The notes beneath the pieces were generated by a model, which was given only the letters and a program-made list of their open reading frames with translations, was not told the DNA's origin and searched no databases. Below are positions 1 through 5,956 of a DNA stretch of 12,915 bases, one piece after another; position 1 is the first letter of the stretch; every line of letters begins with the position of its first letter. Origin of the DNA: Nanobdellati archaeon (GTDB taxonomy: Archaea; EX4484-52; JAADEF01); NCBI GenBank assembly GCA_015520895.1, contig WAPH01000008.1, forward strand, positions 1 through 12,915. The letters are read 5' to 3'. The position numbers and the translations under genes were made by a program.

Positions 1-2
1 GT

Positions 3-1118
3 ATATATGAGATGCATAAACTCTACACTACTTCTCAAGAGATAAATAATTTACTTTACATCGGCACTTCTTCTTTTTATTTAGGAAATTATATGGAATT
101 AGAAGATAAGAAATTTGAAAAATTAAATTGTATAAGCAAATATAATGGTTTTTTAAGCGAATATATAAAATGTAATGATAAAAGAATACCTTTCTTTAAA
201 ATCAGTTATCCTCTTTTTATAGATACTCGACCTTCAAATCCATATCTAATGATAGAAAGAAGTCAAATATCTTATGGCCCCTACCATTATATGTATCTCA
301 CTATTACTACAAAAAGAATAATTGTGTTTAACATAAATCATAATAATAAAGATATTGTAAATACATTTTTTGAAAGTTTTTTGCCCATCATCCCTACAAA
401 TCATATAATATCTTTTTGTTATAACAACAAAATAACGGGTTTTTTAGATAAAACATCAGAAGAAATCAAATTTGCAAATAAAAATGATTTTCTTGTTCCA
501 TATAATGCTGCCGGAAATTTAGAAACCTTATTTAAAAACAATAATATGAAAAACTTTTTTTATTCCACAACATGTGAGAAAGGCTATAAAGAATTAAAAG
601 AAAATTACAAAAGTTTTGATCCACTTCTTATCTATGTAGTTGATAATCCTTCAAAGTGTAAACCTAACAGGAATTGCGTGATAGTTACTTCTCATGACCG
701 TAAATATCTGTTTAATAATAATGACTTTAAAATTCGTGATGAATATGATCTATTGCTGTTATTATTCTTTAAAGATTTTTACGGAACATTCGAAGGCGAA
801 AAAGAATATAATCTAAATACAGAAATATTCAGGAAACTTTGGTTAGATAATCTTTTTTATTATTCTCAATCTTTAAGTAAAAGATACTTCTATATATACA
901 ACTATAAGAACTACGAAGGCGAATATGCATCATGCAAACACATGATTAAAGACATATCTGCTATGTTATGTAGCAATGATCCTAATTCTATATGTCAACT
1001 TACGCAACCAAATAAGGAAAATTATGACGTATCAAAAATCCTTGAAGTTCTAAAAAATATAAAAGAAACTTATAATGAAGAGGTGATCAAAGGGTGCGAA
1101 GGAGAAATATATATGTAG
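3..1118 (+). CDS. Cys-rich protein of unknown family, probably 5'-truncated by the window edge
   Basis: I do not recognise the family. The frame is open to the window edge, so the ATG at 12 (368 aa) may be internal; no ribosome binding site precedes it. Ten cysteines are scattered through the visible part (for example C40 and C54 counted from that ATG), which is unusual for a cytosolic protein and suggests disulfides outside the membrane. No membrane helix is visible; if one exists it would be upstream. The 3' end overlaps the next gene by 25 nt, so the two are translationally linked. That partner carries a class III (pilin-like) signal peptide, so I infer that this is a partner or relative of a pilin-like surface system, perhaps a large pseudopilin with its N-terminus missing here. 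It is certainly coding: a long frame with coherent composition. The function is unknown. Confidence 0.75.
   Translation: MYEMHKLYTTSQEINNLLYIGTSSFYLGNYMELEDKKFEKLNCISKYNGFLSEYIKCNDKRIPFFKISYPLFIDTRPSNPYLMIERSQISYGPYHYMYLTITTKRIIVFNINHNNKDIVNTFFESFLPIIPTNHIISFCYNNKITGFLDKTSEEIKFANKNDFLVPYNAAGNLETLFKNNNMKNFFYSTTCEKGYKELKENYKSFDPLLIYVVDNPSKCKPNRNCVIVTSHDRKYLFNNNDFKIRDEYDLLLLLFFKDFYGTFEGEKEYNLNTEIFRKLWLDNLFYYSQSLSKRYFYIYNYKNYEGEYASCKHMIKDISAMLCSNDPNSICQLTQPNKENYDVSKILEVLKNIKETYNEEVIKGCEGEIYM
1080..1087 (+). promoter_or_regulatory. Shine-Dalgarno site GAGGTGAT for the pilin-like gene
   Basis: GAGGTGAT is an 8-nt match to the complement of the archaeal 16S rRNA 3' tail. It lies 6 nt before the GTG at 1094, inside the 3' end of the upstream gene. 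It decides for the GTG start over the ATG at 1130, which has no such site and would remove the signal peptide. Confidence 0.7.
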
Positions 1119-1600
1119 GCCAAGCAAATATGATGGAGTTGTTAATGGGGGGAGTTATAGTAGTTATCATAATAATAATCTTTCATTATTTAATTACATC
1201 TTATTATATGAATAAGATTCAGGAATATCATTTAGAAAACACATATAATTATGCGTCATTGGTTTATAAAATATTACAATCAGATCAATTATTTTCTATA
1301 ACTTCTCGAGAGAGAGGCTATTTGGATTTAGCTAAAATCCATACGTTCATTCAAGGAAATAAAGAAGAAGTATGTGAAAGATTACACGAACTCACAGGAG
1401 GTAATTTAGCCATACGTATAAAGAATATTGAAAAAGAAGAAAACATTCTATGCGAAAATCAACCCACTTATGACTCTTGCAACGTATGGGAGATATGCGA
1501 AATTAAAGATCGTGGAAAGAAGTACGATTTATTTATAAGTCTCTATGATATTATTAACAATAAGGTGTATATAGGAAAATTGGAAATATGGATTTATTAA
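1094..1600 (+). CDS. Pilin-like (class III signal peptide) small surface protein
   Basis: A 168-aa protein with an archaeal type IV pilin-like N-terminus: basic RRR at residues 2-4, a G9-Q10 prepilin peptidase-type cleavage site, E15 shortly after, and a hydrophobic helix at about 16-38 including five consecutive Ile. In typical euryarchaeal pilins the Glu is at +5 of the mature chain; here it is at +6. The rest is a soluble domain with four cysteines (C94, C120, C129, C135) that could form two disulfides. Its length is ordinary for a pilin or minor pilin. Predicted role: a membrane-anchored pseudopilin or minor pilin outside the cell. The start is GTG 1094, chosen from the Shine-Dalgarno site and because the ATG at 1130 would delete the basic stretch and cleavage site. 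It overlaps the upstream Cys-rich gene by 25 nt. No prepilin peptidase or assembly ATPase lies in the window, so a true pilus role is inference. Confidence 0.7.
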   Translation: MRRRNIYVGQANMMELLMGGVIVVIIIIIFHYLITSYYMNKIQEYHLENTYNYASLVYKILQSDQLFSITSRERGYLDLAKIHTFIQGNKEEVCERLHELTGGNLAIRIKNIEKEENILCENQPTYDSCNVWEICEIKDRGKKYDLFISLYDIINNKVYIGKLEIWIY

Positions 1601-1625
1601 TTTAATATATTTATTAATTTAATAT
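1592..1625. repeat. Perfect 17-bp tandem duplication at a convergent gene boundary
   Basis: The unit ATTTATTAATTTAATAT occurs at 1592-1608 and again at 1609-1625 without a mismatch. The first copy contains the TAA of the plus-strand gene (1598-1600); the second contains the TAA of the minus-strand gene (1619-1621). The AT-rich sequence may also lie where both transcripts end, but no classic terminator hairpin is evident. Confidence 0.9.
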
Positions 1626-2947
1626 TTAGCTAAAATTTGCTTTCCTTTAGAAATATAATAATTCTCTTTCTTTATCCATTTAAAAGGAACTTTTAATTTA
1701 ATCATACCATATTTATCCTCAAGAATTATTATGAAATCTTTATATTTAGGTGAAAAAGGAGCGTAAGCCTTCCAGGATAATTCATATTTATTATCATGCA
1801 AGTTGATTAATTCAACATATTTGAAGAACTCGTAATCATTTATTTTCAAAAACATTAAATCGTGAGGAATATAAAAGGAAAAATAATTACTTTTTGAATC
1901 AAGAAAGAGTTTATGAAAAGCTCTTACAAAAAGTAGTTTTTCATAAAGCAAATTTACAGATTCCAGAGCATATTGTTTATACAAAAAATAATCAATTAAA
2001 GCATCCGAGTAGTGTTGCAAGAGTCTCCAAGCTTCTTCTTTTTCTCCTTTATCTAATAATTCATTACATAAAGTTAGCGTATGAAGTAAAGTATTCCCTC
2101 TATAATTTTCTTCTAAAAATAAAATCCAAGGAGCACTACCATTTTTTAAATCTCTCCATAATAAAGAAGAATACTTAAAATCAGAAGGTGGTGATTTAGA
2201 AGGAAGTTTAATAGATCGAGGATTAAGGAGGTAATTAACATACAATTTTAGCAAAATATCTTTAAACTCATGATTTTTAAGATAAGTATAAAATAAGTTA
2301 TATACCTTCTCAACTTTTTTATCTGACATTTCCACTCTCTTATCTATAGGCAGATCCTTGTGCTCTAAGTTATATGCATCATATGTGTCGATATCTCTAC
2401 TTATTACTATATCGAGATGGTATTCTTTTTTAACATAAGGCCTTGAAAAAACATTAATTTTGTAACCGTGATCGGTTTTTATAAGTTCTTTATTGATATC
2501 TTCTGAATCGATATTTTTAAGTCCTAACACCAATACATAGTCATCATTATAAAAAACAAAAGCGTTTCTTAATTCGTCATATCTTACTCTCACTTCTTTT
2601 TTAGATTCTAATTCTATAAAACCCCTTATATTAAAGTAGCGAGGTAAAGATCGATTAACTACATTAAAAGTTAAGTGAAGCAAACCTTCATCGTAACTAT
2701 TAATAATGGCTGATTCGAACTTCCCCATCACATTTGGAGGAAATTTCACAAGAGAATGAAAAAGTTTATTTTCATAATAAGCTAAATCTTTTTGAGGATA
2801 TGCCCACCTACCTATATAAAATTTAAATTTTAATTTTAATTCAGAAAAAAACTCAATCACATAATAATGAGGAGTAATAAATGTTTTAACATCGCTTCCC
2901 ACTACCATCAATTCTTCATTCACTTTAACTTTTCTTTTTAGAAACAT
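1619..2947 (-). CDS. Hypothetical protein, 442 aa, family not recognised
   Basis: No family motif is recognised. The sequence shows three parts: a beta-rich N-terminal region (about 1-210) with alternating hydrophobic strands, a helical middle (about 215-360), and a short beta-rich C-terminal end (about 365-442). There is no signal peptide and no membrane helix, and only one cysteine, so it is probably cytoplasmic. Beta sandwich followed by a helical domain recalls carbohydrate-active proteins with an alpha/alpha toroid, but no catalytic motif is visible and this is not an assignment. The start is ATG 2947: a TATA box at 2971-2980 is centred about 28 bp upstream, so transcription would begin at or beside the ATG (leaderless). 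It is divergent from the membrane protein at 3011 and convergent with the pilin-like gene, 18 nt apart. Confidence 0.8.
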   Translation of the reverse strand: MFLKRKVKVNEELMVVGSDVKTFITPHYYVIEFFSELKLKFKFYIGRWAYPQKDLAYYENKLFHSLVKFPPNVMGKFESAIINSYDEGLLHLTFNVVNRSLPRYFNIRGFIELESKKEVRVRYDELRNAFVFYNDDYVLVLGLKNIDSEDINKELIKTDHGYKINVFSRPYVKKEYHLDIVISRDIDTYDAYNLEHKDLPIDKRVEMSDKKVEKVYNLFYTYLKNHEFKDILLKLYVNYLLNPRSIKLPSKSPPSDFKYSSLLWRDLKNGSAPWILFLEENYRGNTLLHTLTLCNELLDKGEKEEAWRLLQHYSDALIDYFLYKQYALESVNLLYEKLLFVRAFHKLFLDSKSNYFSFYIPHDLMFLKINDYEFFKYVELINLHDNKYELSWKAYAPFSPKYKDFIIILEDKYGMIKLKVPFKWIKKENYYISKGKQILAKY

Positions 2948-2970
2948 AAATATTTATATTACTTTAATCC

Positions 2971-2985
2971 TATATATAAATTATA
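2971..2985. promoter_or_regulatory. Near-symmetric TATA box shared by divergent genes
   Basis: TATATATAAATTATA sits in the 63-bp gap between two divergent starts. On the minus strand it reads TTTATATATA, about 28 bp before ATG 2947; on the plus strand it is about 33 bp before ATG 3011. Both distances fit an archaeal TATA box about 26 bp before the start of transcription. Whether one element serves both directions is inference. Confidence 0.55.
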
Positions 2986-3010
2986 GAGGGGTTACAGAGG
3001 GGCGATACAA

Positions 3011-3430
3011 ATGGTCAGGCCAAATGTTGTTAATAAACTAAAAAATATGGGAAATGATATCAAATCATTTTTATTTGAAGATGATGTAAACTATATTTCT
3101 CCTCTTGAAGAAATAGGTGTGGTGCTTTACATTAATGGTATAATACTCACAATTGTGTTTTCTCTAATATTCTTTATATCTTATTTAATAAACATATTTC
3201 CTATTAAATTCCCTTTAGAGTTAAAAGTACTTCCTTGGTTGTGGATACTATTAGCAGGAGTTAACATGTTATTGGCAGAAAAATACATTAGAGAAAGAAA
3301 AGAAAAGGATATAAAATTATTGTTTTGGGGCACATTGCTTATGCTTTTAACAGCAGCAGGGTTCCTACTTCCAGGAATATTAATGCTCATAGGTACCTAT
3401 TTTGTTTATGAAGCACATTTAAGAAAATAG
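3011..3430 (+). CDS. Small multi-spanning membrane protein, function unknown
   Basis: A 139-aa protein with a charged N-terminal cytoplasmic-looking stretch (1-35) and three to four hydrophobic helices at about 37-62, 73-89, 101-118 and 119-135. A very basic/acidic loop (residues 91-102) separates helices 2 and 3 and would face the cytoplasm by the positive-inside rule. The last helices run together around a Gly/Pro turn near 117-122. No catalytic motif or named family is recognised. The start is ATG 3011, with a GAGGGG ribosome-binding-like stretch (2996-3001) about 9 nt upstream. It shares an intergenic promoter region with the divergent 442-aa gene and ends 9 nt before the convergent ABC permease gene. 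It could be an accessory membrane protein for either neighbour, but nothing in the sequence shows this. Confidence 0.75.
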   Translation: MVRPNVVNKLKNMGNDIKSFLFEDDVNYISPLEEIGVVLYINGIILTIVFSLIFFISYLINIFPIKFPLELKVLPWLWILLAGVNMLLAEKYIRERKEKDIKLLFWGTLLMLLTAAGFLLPGILMLIGTYFVYEAHLRK

Positions 3431-3439
3431 AAAGGTACC

Positions 3440-4195
3440 TTACCCTCCTTGACTTTCAAACCTTTTCAAACCTCGATTCCAGAGAACATAAGTTATGGAG
3501 AAGAAGATAGTCAGATTCACAAAGTACCACAACCAGAAATTTAAAGTCATAATGTTAGAAGGATAGAGGAGTGCTTCTATTTTGTTATAGCCAATATAAG
3601 AGAATACAGTATAATCCGTAACCTTCTTAAATACACTAGGGAAGAAGGTGTATGGTAAAACACCACCCATAAAAAACCATTTCACTGTATTTACGAATTT
3701 GGCTATTTGCTCCACCTCATATACAAAAAAAGCTATTAGTACAAGAGATAAAGCAAAGAAATACTCTAATAACCACGCAGCTAAAAGATAAAGAAAGTAA
3801 GTAACTATATTAACCCACGAAGCAAAGAAAGAAGCCACAGCAATTACAGCAACAATGAAACCATAAAATAATTGGCGAGTAATATCTAAACCAACGAAAT
3901 AAAAGAAACGGAAAACTAAATAATTTAAAGGTCTCGTGATATATACAAGAAGATCGCCTTTCTTAATATCTTCCTTAATATCCATCATTTTCCATACTTC
4001 AAAACCAATCTGCAACTGCACGAGATAATAAAGTAAGTAGTAATAATATGCATGCAACGAATCGACAAATCCAAAAATTAGTGTAAGAATAAAAAGTTCG
4101 ATAATATCTAAGAAATAGAAAGAGAACCATAACCCTTTAAACTCTATACTTCTTAATAACCCGATCTTAAAGTAAAGCCATAATCGACTAAGCAT
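3440..4195 (-). CDS. ABC-2 type transporter permease (COG4587-like)
   Basis: Membrane subunit of an ABC-2 type exporter, about 251 aa with six predicted helices. Two regions fit the COG4587-like family: a cytoplasmic loop ending in GDLLVYITRPLNYL after the second helix, and a GGVLPYTFFP segment followed by an aromatic SYIGYNKIEALLYP region before the last helices. An in-frame ATG at 4216 would overlap the upstream permease by 20 nt but has no ribosome binding site. ATG 4195 has GGTGG five nt upstream and starts one nt after the upstream stop, the same spacing as at the ATPase/permease junction, so I prefer 4195. It is the last gene of the exporter operon, after a paralogous permease and the ATPase. 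It should form a heterodimeric channel with that permease. The substrate is unknown. Confidence 0.8.
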   Translation of the reverse strand: MLSRLWLYFKIGLLRSIEFKGLWFSFYFLDIIELFILTLIFGFVDSLHAYYYYLLYYLVQLQIGFEVWKMMDIKEDIKKGDLLVYITRPLNYLVFRFFYFVGLDITRQLFYGFIVAVIAVASFFASWVNIVTYFLYLLAAWLLEYFFALSLVLIAFFVYEVEQIAKFVNTVKWFFMGGVLPYTFFPSVFKKVTDYTVFSYIGYNKIEALLYPSNIMTLNFWLWYFVNLTIFFSITYVLWNRGLKRFESQGG

Positions 4196-4196
4196 T

Positions 4197-4970
4197 CTAA
4201 CCACCATAAACCTCATATAATTTCAGAAATGTTCTGTAAGTGTAGCGAAATGTTATAGTTAGCAAAGTAATTATAAAGATCCCTACCATTGCATTAATTA
4301 AAAACCTCTTGAACGAGAACATCCAAAGCATCGATGCAGGATTGTAAGTATAAAGGGGTACAAGAAATACCATAGCTATAGTCCATATGAATTTGTGGTC
4401 TCTGAACAAAACATAAGGATACTTTAAAAATACATCTTGCACATCAAATATAAGGTATCGGAAACCATGCTTATCTGATTTGAATATTGCCGCCCCTAGG
4501 ACCTCGAGGGTATTATACAGTAATGAAAAAGTTGCGACTCCTAAGATCACCAAAGCAATATAAGTAACGAGGTTTTTAAAGCCAATACTTAACATATAAT
4601 ACTTTATCACATATATGATTAATGCAATTTCTATAATAATTATGGGTATGCGATTCCATACATTACTTATAGTACTTAACCATTCATGTACAGGTCTTGA
4701 GAGAAATAAAAAATAGTCTGAGTAATAGAAACCTTCTGAAAAAGTAAAAAACTTAGATAGATCAAAAATAAGCCATGAAGTAAGCATAACCAACGTTGCT
4801 TGATATAATGGTAAAAGATGAGTCTTGAATATGAAAAATATTACTATAAGGTATTGAGTCAATCCATACAAGAAGTTGTTTATCAAAAACAAATAAAAAG
4901 AAACCTTGTATTCGGAAATCTGCTTTAAATGTATTTTTATCCATGCAGCATACTCCTGCAACACTCTCAT
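4197..4970 (-). CDS. ABC-2 type transporter permease (COG3694-like)
   Basis: Second membrane subunit of the exporter, 257 aa, with about six hydrophobic helices. The N-terminus is a short amphipathic stretch running into the first helix, as is usual for this group. Diagnostic regions are FYYSDYFLFLSRPVHEW (the cytoplasmic loop, similar in place to the SRP/TRP loop of its partner) and the KYPYVLFRD to LVPLYTYNPAS region before the last helix, a layout typical of COG3694-type permeases (DUF990-like superfamily). It starts one nt after the ATPase stop and is followed one nt later by the partner permease if that gene begins at 4195. Together with the ATPase it forms the common COG4586-COG4587-COG3694 triad, usually of unknown substrate. 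Which permease belongs to which of the two COGs is less sure than the superfamily. Confidence 0.8.
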   Translation of the reverse strand: MRVLQEYAAWIKIHLKQISEYKVSFYLFLINNFLYGLTQYLIVIFFIFKTHLLPLYQATLVMLTSWLIFDLSKFFTFSEGFYYSDYFLFLSRPVHEWLSTISNVWNRIPIIIIEIALIIYVIKYYMLSIGFKNLVTYIALVILGVATFSLLYNTLEVLGAAIFKSDKHGFRYLIFDVQDVFLKYPYVLFRDHKFIWTIAMVFLVPLYTYNPASMLWMFSFKRFLINAMVGIFIITLLTITFRYTYRTFLKLYEVYGG

Positions 4971-4971
4971 C

Positions 4972-5925
4972 TTACCAACCTGCTTTTATAATCTCCTCTA
5001 AGGAAGGGCTTCTTACATTAATATCTCTTATATTCTTGTCATCTGTAACATATTTCATCCACTTTTTAAGGCTGCTTTTCTTTACAACGAAAATATAGCG
5101 ATTACCTCTTTGACTTTCGACTTTAAGCTTCCTTGCCCAATCGCTGACTCCATTAATAAACTCTATCTCCAATATTTTATAATCTATATGCTCTATTATT
5201 CTCGAGTATTCCTCATTTTTCTTTATTCTCCCTTTTTCCAACCATATAACTCTCGTAGCTAATTCCTCTATGTCCTCCATGTAATGACTTGTGAGGAATA
5301 TGGTTGTATGCTCATCCTTATTCATTCTTTTTAGGAACTTTCTAATCTCATCTTTAGCGAAGATATCCAAACCAATAGTCGGTTCATCCAAAAACACAAC
5401 AGCGGGTTGATGTAAAAACGCAACGAGTATATTCGCTTTCTTGCGCTGACCAAAACTCATCTTTCTCACTGGCGTGTAAAGAAGATCATTTAAGCCTAAC
5501 ATCTCAGCTAACCATTCCATTCTCTCTTGCCATCTAGCCACATTATAAATTTCGGCAAAGAATTTCACTGAATCTATAAGCGGGATATCAAAGAAAACAT
5601 TTTCTCTATTTCCGAAAACCAAAGCTATGTAATTGGCGAGTTTTTTACGGTTCTTGTAAGGTTCCATACCTAGAACTCTTACCTTACCCGTTGTCGGTTC
5701 TAAAATTCCAGTCAGAATCTTAATGGTTGTTGTTTTTCCTGCTCCGTTCCTTCCTATGTAACCAATTACTTCTCCTTCTTCAACTTCAAAAGAAACATTT
5801 TCGAGAGCAAGAAAATCCTCATATTTTCTGTAAAAGAGGCGTTTCCAGAAAGGTGCGTTTTGCATATAATCCTTATCGGGAATTTTATACACGTGTGTCA
5901 AAGAATTAACTTCTATTACTTTCAT
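4972..5925 (-). CDS. ABC-2 type exporter ATP-binding subunit (COG4586-like)
   Basis: Cytoplasmic ATPase of 317 aa that would drive the two downstream permeases. Walker A is GRNGAGKT at residues 58-65, the signature is MSFGQ at 156-160, Walker B is VVFLDE at 176-181 with the catalytic Glu E181, and the switch His is H214. A 35-residue insertion between the first strand and the core (about 15-38, basic, aromatic-rich) and a C-terminal extension after 235 are typical of the COG4586 subfamily. The Q-loop region reads VFGNREN (103-109): Asn stands where family members usually carry Gln. The start is ATG 5925; a TATA-like element about 25 bp upstream suggests a leaderless transcript, so the exporter may be expressed separately as well as with the preceding surface-protein gene, 31 nt upstream. 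Exporter function is well supported; the substrate is unknown. Confidence 0.92.
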   Translation of the reverse strand: MKVIEVNSLTHVYKIPDKDYMQNAPFWKRLFYRKYEDFLALENVSFEVEEGEVIGYIGRNGAGKTTTIKILTGILEPTTGKVRVLGMEPYKNRKKLANYIALVFGNRENVFFDIPLIDSVKFFAEIYNVARWQERMEWLAEMLGLNDLLYTPVRKMSFGQRKKANILVAFLHQPAVVFLDEPTIGLDIFAKDEIRKFLKRMNKDEHTTIFLTSHYMEDIEELATRVIWLEKGRIKKNEEYSRIIEHIDYKILEIEFINGVSDWARKLKVESQRGNRYIFVVKKSSLKKWMKYVTDDKNIRDINVRSPSLEEIIKAGW

Positions 5926-5943
5926 AAATTATAAAAAGAGAAG

Positions 5944-5956
5944 AAAATTTAAAAAA
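5944..5956 (-). promoter_or_regulatory. Possible internal TATA box before the ABC exporter genes
   Basis: On the minus strand the gap reads TTTTTTAAATTTT, centred about 25 bp before ATG 5925. No ribosome binding site precedes that ATG, so a leaderless transcript starting here is plausible. The general AT richness weakens the call. Confidence 0.3.

Noticed and set aside
1894..2178. 94-aa frame on the plus strand
   Set aside because: It lies wholly within the 442-aa minus-strand gene, has no start signals, and its composition is that of an antisense shadow.
3181..3390. 69-aa frame on the minus strand
   Set aside because: Antisense to the small membrane protein gene and without any start signal.
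4762..4944. 60-aa frame on the minus strand inside the permease
   Set aside because: It lies in another frame within a clear permease gene and lacks a ribosome binding site.
5727..5909. 60-aa Leu/Phe-rich frame on the plus strand
   Set aside because: Antisense to the Walker A region of the ABC ATPase; the hydrophobicity comes from the reverse of Lys/Glu codons.
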